This document shows positions 34,355 to 43,301 of a stretch of DNA of 57,632 nt, piece by piece (positions within the stretch are counted from its first letter, which is position 1; each line of letters opens with the position of its first letter). The DNA is taken from positions 1-57,632 of IMG/VR virus record IMGVR_UViG_3300033553_000807. One strand, written 5' to 3'. This stretch comes from a virus. The position numbers were made by a program, and so were the translations under genes. The notes below the pieces were generated by a model. The model was not told the DNA's origin, did not search any database, and worked only from the letters and a program-made list of their open reading frames with translations.

Positions 34355-35164
34355 TTAATTATTTTTTATGGTTTTATTTATTTTTGATGTTAATCTGATG
34401 ATCGATTTTATTTCTTCCGGATAGCGTTGGATGCTGTTTTTTTTCATATTTTCTTTCCTGGTGATTAATTCTAAATTTTCAGGCTCGCAATTCATTGGGT
34501 TATTGTCGTAAAATCTTAAAATATAACCTTCCGGCACCGGTCCAAATTTTTGCTCCCAGTTATAAACATGCAAGGGTGCCCATACGCCTCGTTCAGCTCT
34601 TATAAATTTGTAAGCTACACCCCTTTTATCTTTCCTTATGGAAATATCACCGTTGCTTACTCCAACTGAATTATGGGGAATGTGTCCTTTAGAAAACCTG
34701 GTGCCTTTTGTTTTTTCTATGGCTTCCGGGCTCATATAATCGATTTGCTTTTTTCCTTTGTTAGCAGGAATACTTCCTTTTCTATACATCCCGTCCAATT
34801 TTCGCTGATCGGCCAATTCCTGGGGAATAGTTAGATTTAATCTTTTTAACGCGACGTTGATGCCTACACCGCTTCTGCCTAAAATATCAGCAATTCTTTT
34901 TACCGGTAACTTTAAATAATTTTCTTTTATAAAAGCATCTTCTTTTTTGGTGAAATTGGTTTTTCCTATTTTGGCTTTTAAAAATGCTTCCAGTCTAAAT
35001 TTCTTTTTTAGATCTTCCGGAACTATCAAATTGTTCTCTTCCTCAAATCGATATACAACCCCTTTGCTTATATTAAATTTTGCAGCAATTGCTTTTCCGC
35101 TTTGCTTCAGATAATTGGCCTTTATATAAGCTGCTATTTTTGGTGTTAATAATGATTTTGGCAT
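34355..35164 (-). CDS. HNH endonuclease with N-terminal HTH repeats
   Basis: 269 residues. Two HTH-like units at ~5-50 and ~70-115 (GKAIAAKFNISKGVVYRFEE; VKRIADILGRSGVGINVALK) precede an HNH domain at ~185-245 (PLHVYNWEQKFGPVPEGYIL ... NCEPENLELITRKENM), with H199 and N230. The middle His of the usual HxxD motif is replaced (RFYDNN), as in several HNH_3 proteins. Probably a free-standing homing or site-specific nuclease, possibly with a host-takeover role. Confidence 0.75.
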   Translation of the reverse strand: MPKSLLTPKIAAYIKANYLKQSGKAIAAKFNISKGVVYRFEEENNLIVPEDLKKKFRLEAFLKAKIGKTNFTKKEDAFIKENYLKLPVKRIADILGRSGVGINVALKRLNLTIPQELADQRKLDGMYRKGSIPANKGKKQIDYMSPEAIEKTKGTRFSKGHIPHNSVGVSNGDISIRKDKRGVAYKFIRAERGVWAPLHVYNWEQKFGPVPEGYILRFYDNNPMNCEPENLELITRKENMKKNSIQRYPEEIKSIIRLTSKINKTIKNN

Positions 35165-35177
35165 TCTATTTTCTTAT

Positions 35178-35684
35178 TTACAAGGTTTTGATAAAACACA
35201 CCCAATGAGTTTTTTGAGCTTTTCCGGAAGGATGTCCAAACAACGGCCGATGTGGCGTACATTTTAAAATTTCGCTCAATCTTATGTCGTGTTCATTCCA
35301 CTTGAAGATTAATATTCCGCCATATTTTAGAACTCTAAAACATTCGCTAAATCCTTTAGAAATATCATCTCTCCAAGTATTTTTATCCAACTTACCATAT
35401 TTAATTGCCATATATGATTTTTCACCAAGTGAAGTAAAATGCGGTGGGTCAAAAACAACAAGCTTGAAATGATTGTCTGGATGTGGCATATTTCTAAAAT
35501 CTGCGACTAGGTCTGGACCACATTCGAATTTTCTTGCATTTTTTCCATTACCAACTATAATTGGTTTTACTACTCGACGATCTTGAAATAATACCTGCGG
35601 ATCCGCTTTATCAAACCAAAACATTTTACCACCACAACAGGCATCAAGTATTATTTTATCTTCTAAATTTTTTTTGTAATTCAT
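35178..35684 (-). CDS. SAM-dependent methyltransferase-like phage protein
   Basis: 168 residues of a minimal Rossmann methyltransferase. The motif I region is ILDACCGGKMFWFD (14-24) and motif IV is VVFDPPHFTS (FDPPH 78-82). RVLKYGGILIFKWNEHDI is the post-motif strand. The DPPH motif suggests base or nucleic-acid methylation. This compact family is common in phages of Gram-positives and Bacteroidota; target unknown. Confidence 0.75.
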   Translation of the reverse strand: MNYKKNLEDKIILDACCGGKMFWFDKADPQVLFQDRRVVKPIIVGNGKNARKFECGPDLVADFRNMPHPDNHFKLVVFDPPHFTSLGEKSYMAIKYGKLDKNTWRDDISKGFSECFRVLKYGGILIFKWNEHDIRLSEILKCTPHRPLFGHPSGKAQKTHWVCFIKTL

Positions 35685-35721
35685 AATATTTTTTATAAAT
35701 ATTTTTGTGTCCAGTTCATTT

Positions 35722-35895
35722 CTATAAATTTTTTATCTGATTTTCAATTCTTGCTTTTTCCTCTTTTAATGCTCTAATTTTCTCCGGAGGCATTTTATCT
35801 TCTTCTAAAAAAATAAAGATTCCAAGCTCTTTTGCATAAGCAATTAGCCTTAAAACATCAGCTACTGTTTCTATTTCACTTACTGGCTGTTTCAT
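35722..35895 (-). CDS. Small helical protein (57 aa)
   Basis: 57 codons from MKQPVSEIETVADVLRLIAY to ENQIKNL, overlapping the DnaC-like stop as ATGA. Residues ~10-30 are hydrophobic-amphipathic and ~35-57 charged (PPEKIRALKEEKARIENQI). Short and unrecognised, but tight coupling to the helicase-loader gene supports it. Confidence 0.55.
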   Translation of the reverse strand: MKQPVSEIETVADVLRLIAYAKELGIFIFLEEDKMPPEKIRALKEEKARIENQIKNL

Positions 35896-36608
35896 AATTT
35901 TTTATTTTTATGTCTAAAACTTTTTCCTTCCCATTTTATGATATTAAACATTGCAGGCAAACGATCACCAATGCGCTCTTTATACCGTTCAGTAATTTCA
36001 GAAGGTGTTAAATTGGTTGTTAAAAATGTAATTGCTTCATTCCTATCACGCTCAAATAAAACCTCTCCTATCAACTCAAAACTTAGAAATGCCAGTTTTT
36101 CAAATCCTAAATCATCTATGTAAAGCTTGCCTCTGTAATAATTTTTTATATCAAAACTTGAATTGGTGTTTTTAATGGATTTCATATACTCATCAACAAA
36201 TGAACCTGTTGAAATTGAAGTGAACCAAAAGGAATTATCTTTGTATTTTAATGATATTTCCCTTCCCATTTCCTGCAGCACTTTAAATAAAAACGATTTG
36301 CCAACACCATAATCACCATAAATTAAAAGGCCTTTATTTAAACTAGCCTCATTTTTTATCAAATTGAATTGATTAAAATTTTCAAGTTTTAAAAAATAGC
36401 ATAAAACAGTGTAAATAATTTCCTTGTTTTGATTGTTAATAGTAAACTCATCATTTTTATTTTTTTTAACTTTTTCGAATTCCTCTCTACTTTTTGAAAT
36501 AAATAAATTCCAAATCATTTTTTTATTTAAGCTTTGCATTTTTTTGGGTTGTTTTTTTATAACAGTATTCCAGTTTTTAAAATGGTTTTCAATTTTAGGA
36601 TCAATCAT
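35892..36608 (-). CDS. DnaC/IstB-like helicase loader ATPase
   Basis: 238 residues. AAA+ ATPase: Walker A GDYGVGKS (98-105), Walker B LYIDDLG (162-168), sensor-like TFLTTNLTPSEI and arginine region ERIGDRL near the C-terminus. It would load host DnaB at the phage origin. It overlaps the initiator gene by 8 bp, giving the lambda O/P-like pair typical of temperate phages that use the host replisome. Confidence 0.9.
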   Translation of the reverse strand: MIDPKIENHFKNWNTVIKKQPKKMQSLNKKMIWNLFISKSREEFEKVKKNKNDEFTINNQNKEIIYTVLCYFLKLENFNQFNLIKNEASLNKGLLIYGDYGVGKSFLFKVLQEMGREISLKYKDNSFWFTSISTGSFVDEYMKSIKNTNSSFDIKNYYRGKLYIDDLGFEKLAFLSFELIGEVLFERDRNEAITFLTTNLTPSEITERYKERIGDRLPAMFNIIKWEGKSFRHKNKKL

Positions 36609-37353
36609 ATTGTTTCATTTTTTCCATTACTGTTTGATTCATTTCACTTACCGGAGTTGATTTTTTATTGGTAAAATTCTTGTCATTTTTTGCCCATGTT
36701 TCCAATCTTCTTTCTAAATCCCATGTTTTTTCGAGTTCCTGACGAAATTTTGTGCCTGACTTATTTGGCTCAGTCCAGTATTTATAAAAATCATTTAAAA
36801 ATTCTTTTCCATAAGTTTCTAAAAAAGGTGAGAGTGCGGAAGAAAATTTTAATTTTCTGGCATTATAATTTTCTTTTATTTCTTCTTCTTTTCTTTTCTT
36901 TTCTTTTCTTTGTGGGTTTACGGGTCCTTTACTTGGTAATAAACCTTGTTTACGTATCCCTAAACTTGTTAAAAGGGTGAGTAAACCATCTAAAGTGATA
37001 CATTTATTATTTCGCTTTTTATAAGCATCTTGCACACTATCAATAAAATCCTGGCACCAAATTATCTTATTATCATTCCAAAGAGTTGCGTCAAATTTCC
37101 CTAAATCAACCAAATCATTTATAATTGATTCCAGCACTTCTTTTGATACTTTGCATTTTGCTGATAAGTACATCATAGTACTTTGTTTTGATAGATTTAA
37201 GTAATGATAATCTGTTTTACCTAATTCTCTTAATATCTTTACAAATGTTGCAAATCCGTCATTCCCATAAGTTTCTTCCAGGTAAAACATTTTATTTCCT
37301 TCTTCACATAAAAAAGGGAAATAATCAACATTATTTCTTTCAGGTCTAGCCAT
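36601..37353 (-). CDS. Replication initiator (DUF4373/DnaD-like) with internal origin
   Basis: 250 residues. The N-terminal winged-helix domain starts ARPERNNVDYFPFLCEEGNK and has MFYLEETYGNDGFATFVKIL, the Lin1244/DUF4373-type opening. The middle (~120-165) is a low-complexity basic linker (NPQRKEKKRKEEEIKENYN), and the C-terminal ~80 residues are DnaD-like helical (LNDFYKYWTEPNKSGTKFRQ). The linker DNA carries origin-like repeats and purine tracts (36811-36986). A broken copy of that DNA lies at 52300-52475. Confidence 0.8.
   Translation of the reverse strand: MARPERNNVDYFPFLCEEGNKMFYLEETYGNDGFATFVKILRELGKTDYHYLNLSKQSTMMYLSAKCKVSKEVLESIINDLVDLGKFDATLWNDNKIIWCQDFIDSVQDAYKKRNNKCITLDGLLTLLTSLGIRKQGLLPSKGPVNPQRKEKKRKEEEIKENYNARKLKFSSALSPFLETYGKEFLNDFYKYWTEPNKSGTKFRQELEKTWDLERRLETWAKNDKNFTNKKSTPVSEMNQTVMEKMKQYD
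36811..36986 (-). other. Probable phage replication origin inside the initiator gene
   Basis: Within the initiator gene, read leftward, are GTTTACTC (36979-36986), CGTAAAC (36948-36954) and CCCGTAAACC (36915-36924), then a run of AAAAG repeats and an AT-rich stretch. Iterons followed by a one-strand purine tract inside an initiator gene is the lambda-type origin layout. The 176-bp segment is repeated, inverted, at 52300-52475. Confidence 0.55.
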
Positions 37354-37354
37354 T

Positions 37355-37510
37355 TTAAAAATCTATTTTAGGTTGGTTAATATTCATTAAATGCTGATCA
37401 ACTTTTACTTCCAATTCTTTGGAGCGTTTTAGCCAGCTTGGGTATTTTGTTTTAAAATATTCCTTTTGGCTATTTCTCATATCTAACACTAATTTTTCAA
37501 ATTCATTCAT
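37355..37510 (-). CDS. Small protein (51 aa) between helicase and initiator
   Basis: 51 codons, MNEFEKLVLDMRNSQKEYFK to DQHLMNINQPKIDF. Helical and charged. It ends 2 bp before the initiator ATG and begins 5 bp after the helicase stop, so it fits the operon without overlap. Unknown. Confidence 0.55.
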   Translation of the reverse strand: MNEFEKLVLDMRNSQKEYFKTKYPSWLKRSKELEVKVDQHLMNINQPKIDF

Positions 37511-37514
37511 AATT

Positions 37515-39188
37515 CTAACTTTTAAAAAGATCCATTACTTTATCAATAAAATCGGTTTTCATTTCATCCGTTGCTCCGGTAATTGCATTGGCAGTTTCGG
37601 CTTTGGATTGTATCATTTCAAACAATTGTTCATCAATGGTGTTTTGCCCAAGGAAGTAAGTACACATTACATTGTTTTGTTGCCCAATACGGTGCGCCCT
37701 GTCCTCGCATTGCACGCAATCGGCATAAGTCCACGGATATTCAATAAAAGCCACCCTTGAGCTGGCTGTTAGGGTAATACCAACACCGGCAGCTTTAATG
37801 TTGCATACAATTAATTTTACATCAGGATTTCTTTGGAAAGCATCAATATTAGCCTGTTTCACATCCATATTATCTCTACCGGTAACCGTAACGGCGTGCG
37901 GAAATTCTTTTAATACAGCATCCACAATGGCGTGTAAACTGCAAAAGACAATCAGCTTTTCGCCGGAGTCTAAAACTTCATTGATAAACTCCTTTACTTC
38001 GGCCAGTTTTCCTAAGGCAGAAATGCGTTTTAATTCACCCATTTTCACCATAATTTCGCCACGTAGTTTTTTGGCTATTTCCTTGTCATCCCAACCCTGG
38101 TCTTCCAAATATTTTACAAACTGATTTTTTGCTCTGCTGTATTCGGTTCTTGTAGTGATGTCACATAAAATGGTTTGGCGTTGTTTTTCCGGCAGGTCTT
38201 TTGCCACATCCTTTTTTTCTCTTCTGAAGAAACAATGTTTGTTTAATAAAAAATTAAGTTCTTTTAAATTTGAAGCGCCATACCCGCCTTCGCAATATCT
38301 CATTTTAAAGCCGATTGCGCCTCCAAATAAATTTAACCTTCCCATAATGGCCAATTGCGCAAATAAGTCAATTGGTTTATTCACAACTGGTGTACCGGTT
38401 AATAATATGCGCCATTCTTTACCTTGAGCAATTCTTAAAGCAAATTTTGTTTGTTGCGTTTTGCTATCTTTGCACCTATGGGATTCATCGATAATTACCG
38501 ACTTAAATAAACCGGCTCGCTCATTCAATATAATATCCATTGAATTACGCATCTTGCCTTTTGGTGGCATAGAAACCACAAAGAATTTTTTTAAACTTTC
38601 ATAATTCACAATAAAAACATCGGCCATTCCCATTTCGTAAAATCGATGCCAGGTTCTTTTGTTTTTATCATCTAAAATAATTGCTTTTCTTCCTGCCCAT
38701 TGCAGCCATTCTCGCTGCCAGTTTATTTTGGTTGATGACGGACAAATAACAAGGCAAGGAAATGTTTTCTCGCCTTGTAAATCGCCTCCGTGTAATGTTC
38801 CAATTGATTGCAACGTTTTTCCAAGTCCTTGCTCGTCACCATTTATAAAGCGTTTCAAAATTAACCCCTGGGCCACGCCCTTGTCTTGGTATGGCCTAAA
38901 TCCAAAACCATTTGGATGATGAAGCGGTAATTTAAAAGACATATTTGGCAATTCAGGAAGATCCACAATATCAACCGATACCTTTTTTTCCACAACCAAT
39001 AATTCAGCTCTATGGGTTCTTACCAATTCCAATACTTCAGATGAAATATGTATTGGCGCCACCCATAGTTTTTTTACCGGATCAAAACGACGGCTGGATA
39101 ATGCTTGTATTGCTGTTAAATTATAGGTCCTGAAATTATCGAACGGTATGCTGATGTGAAATTCTCTGGGATATTGGATTATTTGCAT
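37515..39188 (-). CDS. SNF2-type DEAD/DEAH helicase
   Basis: 557 residues. Residues ~1-90 are a HARP-like/N-terminal extension (FHISIPFDNFRTYNLTAIQA). The ATPase core has motif I DEQGLGKT (118-125), motif II DESH (234-237), LLTGTP (262-267) and motif VI QCEDRAHRIGQ (494-504). Such helicases in phage replication modules remodel protein-DNA or anneal forks (SMARCAL1-like order). Complete; no Zn finger. Confidence 0.92.
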   Translation of the reverse strand: MQIIQYPREFHISIPFDNFRTYNLTAIQALSSRRFDPVKKLWVAPIHISSEVLELVRTHRAELLVVEKKVSVDIVDLPELPNMSFKLPLHHPNGFGFRPYQDKGVAQGLILKRFINGDEQGLGKTLQSIGTLHGGDLQGEKTFPCLVICPSSTKINWQREWLQWAGRKAIILDDKNKRTWHRFYEMGMADVFIVNYESLKKFFVVSMPPKGKMRNSMDIILNERAGLFKSVIIDESHRCKDSKTQQTKFALRIAQGKEWRILLTGTPVVNKPIDLFAQLAIMGRLNLFGGAIGFKMRYCEGGYGASNLKELNFLLNKHCFFRREKKDVAKDLPEKQRQTILCDITTRTEYSRAKNQFVKYLEDQGWDDKEIAKKLRGEIMVKMGELKRISALGKLAEVKEFINEVLDSGEKLIVFCSLHAIVDAVLKEFPHAVTVTGRDNMDVKQANIDAFQRNPDVKLIVCNIKAAGVGITLTASSRVAFIEYPWTYADCVQCEDRAHRIGQQNNVMCTYFLGQNTIDEQLFEMIQSKAETANAITGATDEMKTDFIDKVMDLFKS

Positions 39189-39190
39189 CG

Positions 39191-39514
39191 CTATTCTGTG
39201 GCTTTTTTAATGGCTGATACAGCATTGTTATACAATTCCTTTGAGATCTTTTTGTCAGCTGCAACACCTGTATTTAACCAAGTTTCAATATTATCAGTTA
39301 TTGCGTTTAAAGCTTCTAATAATTCAGGAGCTGCTGCAATTAATTTAGCATTTGCTTTCCCAACATCATCCCTTTGATCATAAACAGCCCCTAATGCAAC
39401 CTTTGTAAAATGTTTACTTTCAACTTCAACCATTATTTCTAAATAATCTTCTGGTTTTAATGGTTCCTCGTCATTTATAAACCATTTTCCTTTTGTTCCT
39501 TTAAATTTGCTCAT
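39191..39514 (-). CDS. Conserved small phage protein (107 aa)
   Basis: 107 residues. The phrase ANAKLIAAAPELLEALNAI is a signature of many small phage and prophage proteins (they commonly read AANARLIAAAPEL). It begins with KGKWFINDEEP. Function unknown. Two bp separate it from the helicase gene. Confidence 0.75.
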   Translation of the reverse strand: MSKFKGTKGKWFINDEEPLKPEDYLEIMVEVESKHFTKVALGAVYDQRDDVGKANAKLIAAAPELLEALNAITDNIETWLNTGVAADKKISKELYNNAVSAIKKATE

Positions 39515-39516
39515 AA

Positions 39517-39654
39517 CTAATTAGAGTTTTTCAATTTATCTTCCTCTAAACATTCTTGATTTAATTCCTCGAAAAAATTTTCAATATTTGGATGCTTTAA
39601 ATCTACAGATGCAATATTTCCAAAATGTTTTATGAATAATTTATTAGTGCTCAT
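39517..39654 (-). CDS. Small protein (45 aa)
   Basis: 45 codons from MSTNKLFIKHFGNIASVDLK to CLEEDKLKNSN. It starts in the overlap with the ParB-like stop codon region and ends just before the 107-residue gene. Acidic tail. No recognised family. Confidence 0.5.
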   Translation of the reverse strand: MSTNKLFIKHFGNIASVDLKHPNIENFFEELNQECLEEDKLKNSN

Positions 39655-39657
39655 GGC

Positions 39658-41265
39658 TTATTGTTTTTTAGAGTTTATTTTTTTGCTTTTCACTTTCACA
39701 TCTTCCACTTCAACAACTTCAATCTGACATTTTAAGGCCTCAATTCTTTGGTTGCTGCGCTCAATTCGTTTATTGGCTATTTCTTTTTGTGAAGCTTCAA
39801 TGGTTTCAATGTCTTCCAAATAATAATTTTCCAAAATTTGTTTATAGGCAGCTGATGTGGTATTTGTTTCGTGAGAACCGCCGTTGGTTACAAATGAATG
39901 ATGAATGAAATGACGAATGATTAAATTGAAAAGTTGATTAGGAATTGCCTCGGATAATATTCTTTTTATATTCAGGTGCTTTACAAAATCCACATCATTA
40001 TGAAGCTGCCAACATTTAGATGACATTGCAACCACCAAGCCCATTTTTTCATTGTTTGATAATGGCGCATCATTATTTTTGAAAGTTGTTTTGTCAATAT
40101 TTTGAATAGCAGCCCACACTTTCTCAGCATCCAATTCTAACGCTCTTTTCGCTCTTTCTTCAATTTTGGAAATATCTTCCTGTATGAAATCATTTTGTGC
40201 AGCTTCTAAGGTTACGCCAGGCGTTTCTTTCGCTTCCTTTTTCACCCAAATTTGTTGATGATTTCCAATTTGTGAACCTGATACACAAAACCCTTTTGAT
40301 TCTGTAAATCCTTTCATTTCATAATTTCGGTAATCATCATACGATTTCAATATTTTAACATTGAATTCCTTACAAATATTGATAATTACTTCATCAGGTT
40401 TTTGTGATCCGGCAACCAAGAAAACAGCCTCATTCTCATTAATAATTCTGGCCACTTCATTTTGCGTGTGGACATCTAATTTATTGCTGAAACATTTTTC
40501 ATCAAAACAGCTGTCTTCATCCTGAAATTCATCAAATAACATTGGGTTTGCTTTTGAGCGTTTAGGGCAAACCACACAGGCGCATACGCCTTTCACCAAC
40601 AAATCATCAGCGATATCAAAAGGCGCTTCTGTTATTTTTAAAGAATTGTCTTTAATATATTCTTTAATACTTTGCATAGTGCCATAATCAGGTTCATCTT
40701 GCTCTTTCCAGGCTTTTGCATCAGCAAATATTTCCTGTTGTTTTTCGGGATCACATTTTGCAATTAAGGTGGCGTGTCCTATTCCTAAAAAACCTGCTTT
40801 AAAATGGTCGCGAATTGGTTCAATCAAATCAACCAATTTTAATCTTCCTGCAATAAAAATCTCAGATTTAGCCAATTTAGCAGCAATGTCAGTCATTGTG
40901 TATTTACCGCTGTCTAACATCTTTTTAAAGGCATCAGCCTCATCCAATGGATGCACATCTTTGCGCTCTAAATTTTCAATGATTTGAATTTCGAAGGCTT
41001 CCGCATCAGTGAGTTCTCTTATGTTGGCCGGAATGCTTTTTTGTTCGGCCATTATTGAAGCTTTAAACCTACGTTCGCCACAAACCAACTCAAACTTTTT
41101 ACCTTTTGGCCTTACTAAAATTGGCTGAATAATTCCTTTTTGGCTTATACTGTCGGCCAATTCTTTTAAACCCGATTCATCAATTGATTTTCTTGGGTTT
41201 GTTTTTGATAGAACGATTTGATCTATCTCTAAAATTTGCAATTTGTTTTCAATTATTTTTTCCAT
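39658..41265 (-). CDS. ParB/Spo0J-like nuclease-domain protein
   Basis: 535 residues. Residues ~10-105 are a ParB N-terminal domain (TNPRKSIDESGLKELADSIS; ELVCGERRFKASIMA with GERR box; IQIIENLERKDVHPLDEADA). An HTH part follows at ~115-180. The rest is a Cys-bearing region (CACVVCPKRS; ENSCF-like EDSCFDEKCF) and a coiled C-terminus. No ParA partner is present, so it is more likely a phage DNA-binding or nuclease-type ParB than a partition protein. Confidence 0.8.
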   Translation of the reverse strand: MEKIIENKLQILEIDQIVLSKTNPRKSIDESGLKELADSISQKGIIQPILVRPKGKKFELVCGERRFKASIMAEQKSIPANIRELTDAEAFEIQIIENLERKDVHPLDEADAFKKMLDSGKYTMTDIAAKLAKSEIFIAGRLKLVDLIEPIRDHFKAGFLGIGHATLIAKCDPEKQQEIFADAKAWKEQDEPDYGTMQSIKEYIKDNSLKITEAPFDIADDLLVKGVCACVVCPKRSKANPMLFDEFQDEDSCFDEKCFSNKLDVHTQNEVARIINENEAVFLVAGSQKPDEVIINICKEFNVKILKSYDDYRNYEMKGFTESKGFCVSGSQIGNHQQIWVKKEAKETPGVTLEAAQNDFIQEDISKIEERAKRALELDAEKVWAAIQNIDKTTFKNNDAPLSNNEKMGLVVAMSSKCWQLHNDVDFVKHLNIKRILSEAIPNQLFNLIIRHFIHHSFVTNGGSHETNTTSAAYKQILENYYLEDIETIEASQKEIANKRIERSNQRIEALKCQIEVVEVEDVKVKSKKINSKKQ

Positions 41266-41280
41266 TTATTGTTGAATTAT

Positions 41281-42054
41281 TTATATTAAATTTATTTGAA
41301 TGATTTCTTCGTGCTTAGTTTGTTCTAAAAATGTTAATACAGTATCTAATTCTGATTTTATTTCTTTGAATCTGTTTTCTTGATCTGTAAATTCTTTTAC
41401 TCCAATTTCATAACCTGTAAAATCACATTTATGTTTATATGCCGAAATTCTATTAGAGCCACTTCCTAAATGAGTATCAATTATTTTAGAACCTTCAGGA
41501 ATAAGATTTTTATAAATCCAATCATATACTTTTACAGGTGTTTGGTTTCTATGAATTCTTTTTTCATTTAGTTTTTTATTACCCTGAGTAATTTTTGGAT
41601 TTAATAATGATTCCCCTTGCATCATACCATTCCACATGTAAGAGAATAACCTGGTGCTTTTAAAAATGTTGGTCCAGAATATTTCACAATCTGAAAAATC
41701 ATTGGTTCCATTTACTTTATCCCAAATAATACGACCGGAAGAAAATTCAGGTATTAAATCAGTGAAATGATTGCCTCCTTTTATTATTTGATATTTAGAA
41801 ATTCTAAACAATTCATTGAAATATGCTTGAGAAGGTCTTTCGTTATCCCAATCAGATTCAGAATAATTTTTTGTTCCAATTTTTAAAAGATTGCCATTTT
41901 TTTGTTTAACCGGAGTATTTCTTGAATCTGGATTAACAGCAGTTTCGTTTATACCCCAGTTAGGATCCACAATTGCATAATCAAAGTGATTATCCTTGTA
42001 TTTAGGCAAATCAACCATACAATCTTTATTATATGTTTTACTGTTTAAAATCAT
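41281..42054 (-). CDS. DNA methyltransferase, DPNW-type catalytic motif
   Basis: 257 residues in beta-class order: motif IV first, VDPNWG at 29-34, and the SAM-binding motif I near the C-terminus (IIDTHLGSGSNRISAY, 191-206). The IGGNHFTDL- and IIWDK-type strands between them fit N6-adenine/N4-cytosine methylases. The usual DPPY is replaced by DPNW, a substitution seen in a phage subgroup. Overlaps the preceding gene by ATGA. A cognate endonuclease is not visible, so it is probably an orphan modifier. Confidence 0.8.
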   Translation of the reverse strand: MILNSKTYNKDCMVDLPKYKDNHFDYAIVDPNWGINETAVNPDSRNTPVKQKNGNLLKIGTKNYSESDWDNERPSQAYFNELFRISKYQIIKGGNHFTDLIPEFSSGRIIWDKVNGTNDFSDCEIFWTNIFKSTRLFSYMWNGMMQGESLLNPKITQGNKKLNEKRIHRNQTPVKVYDWIYKNLIPEGSKIIDTHLGSGSNRISAYKHKCDFTGYEIGVKEFTDQENRFKEIKSELDTVLTFLEQTKHEEIIQINLI

Positions 42055-42683
42055 TTGCTTGTGAAACTCGCTTCAATAGTAATTCCCTTGGCTTTTAAAT
42101 CGGAAACCATTTTTCTTACTTTTCTTGAAGGTGTATTGTCCTCAACAACATCAACATCCATATCTTCTTCTTCATCAAATTCAAATGAAGTTTGTTTTGG
42201 AAGCGGTGCGTGTTTGCCATCATAATATTGGTAAACTTCTTCTCTTAAAGCCTCAATTGCCTCAATAAGTTCACTGATGAATTTGTAGTCTTCATCGTCC
42301 CAACGAATAAATGGCGTGCTTAAACCAATTGATTTTCCGGTTCCTAAATATCTGGTCCCGGAGATAACCACACCTTCTGAATTTGCGGTGCCTGTGATTT
42401 TGAATTCTGAAACTTTGTAATTTTGAAAATAAGATTCTTCAATATCAGGTACATTGATTCCGTTTTTAATGGCATCTTCAATAGTGTCATCTAGATCTTG
42501 CTGTTCACATAGCAGCATTAAGTGCGGAATTAAATTGATGTATGCCTTTTGGCAATCAAAATGGATTGGTAAATCTGATTTTTTGGTCACGGTTTCTGTA
42601 CATTCCTCCTTTTTTTCTTCAAAAGAATATTGCAAAAACATTCCGCTTTGGACTTTGCCTGATTTAATTGTGATTGTTGACAT
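42051..42683 (-). CDS. Hypothetical early protein (210 aa)
   Basis: 210 residues. The centre is alpha/beta (FDCQKAYINLIPHLMLLCEQ; KITGTANSEGVVISGTRYLG), with an acidic linker (FEFDEEEDMDVDVVEDN) and a basic tail (KVRKMVSDLKAKG). Proteins with this layout are common in Bacteroidota recombination modules, but no function is assigned. Coupled to the methyltransferase. Confidence 0.5.
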   Translation of the reverse strand: MSTITIKSGKVQSGMFLQYSFEEKKEECTETVTKKSDLPIHFDCQKAYINLIPHLMLLCEQQDLDDTIEDAIKNGINVPDIEESYFQNYKVSEFKITGTANSEGVVISGTRYLGTGKSIGLSTPFIRWDDEDYKFISELIEAIEALREEVYQYYDGKHAPLPKQTSFEFDEEEDMDVDVVEDNTPSRKVRKMVSDLKAKGITIEASFTSK

Positions 42684-42703
42684 TTATATAATTGATTTAA
42701 TGG

Positions 42704-42955
42704 TTAAATTTTTTTAATGCTTATTCCCGGCAAGTTGTTGAACACAACACCATTTTGTGATGTTTTACCATCGTAAGAATGCTCAACTATTACATCTTCA
42801 TCCAAATTAAATGCATCGCTTACTTTTTTCATAGCGCCTCTAAACTCGATGAACACCAAGCCGCCTTCTGCAGGTTTTATTGTTAGCCTATTTTTTGAAT
42901 GAATGCCTTGAGACATATCTTCAATATTTTTAATTTTGCCTGTTACTAATCCCAT
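42704..42955 (-). CDS. OB-fold-like small protein (SSB/DUF3127-like)
   Basis: 83 residues of alternating beta strands: GLVTGKIKNIEDMSQG, GLVFIEFRGAMKKVSDA, EDVIVEHSYDGKTSQNG, FNNLPGISIKKI. The order resembles the OB-fold of small single-strand-binding proteins from this phylum. It is within the RecT recombination module, which suits a ssDNA-binding role. Not confirmed by a defining motif. Confidence 0.5.
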   Translation of the reverse strand: MGLVTGKIKNIEDMSQGIHSKNRLTIKPAEGGLVFIEFRGAMKKVSDAFNLDEDVIVEHSYDGKTSQNGVVFNNLPGISIKKI

Positions 42956-42956
42956 T

Positions 42957-43301
42957 TTACTTATTTATTTCAGTTAATAATTGTATTGTTTCATCGCTTT
43001 TGGATTTTCTCTTCTCAAAAAAATCAATAAAAACCGGACATTCTTTTTCTAACATTCGCACATACATTGGCGTGTAATTGTTATTGTATTTAAAGCCATC
43101 ATCTTTAACATCACCCGGCATTTTAAACCGCATCACCTGAAATAAACCACGTGCCGAAAAATGCTTATGCCCTATGTTTTTAGCTTCAATGGCCAACTCC
43201 TTAAACTTTTTGTAAATGTTTGGGTACTTTTGATGGTACTCCTTAAACTTTGCAATGTGACTTGCATTTAAATTGTCGAATAAATCTAGTTGAGCGTTCA
43301 T
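42957..43301 (-). CDS. Conserved phage DNA-module protein
   Basis: 114 residues. The sequence KYPNIYKKFKELAIEAKNIG with HFSARGLFQVMRFKM, then NNNYTPMYVRMLEKECPVFI, follows a pattern seen in a broadly distributed family of phage proteins of unknown function. Winged-helix-like character. It starts 4 bp inside the stop of the NinB-like gene. Confidence 0.6.
   Translation of the reverse strand: MNAQLDLFDNLNASHIAKFKEYHQKYPNIYKKFKELAIEAKNIGHKHFSARGLFQVMRFKMPGDVKDDGFKYNNNYTPMYVRMLEKECPVFIDFFEKRKSKSDETIQLLTEINK

Noticed and set aside
36880-36912. AAAAG repeats as a CRISPR or microsatellite
   Set aside because: Short simple repeats coding for Lys/Glu in the initiator linker; no spacers, and better explained as the purine tract of an origin.
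41281-42054. Restriction-modification system
   Set aside because: No adjacent restriction endonuclease-like gene was recognised near any of the methyltransferases, so orphan methylases are more likely.
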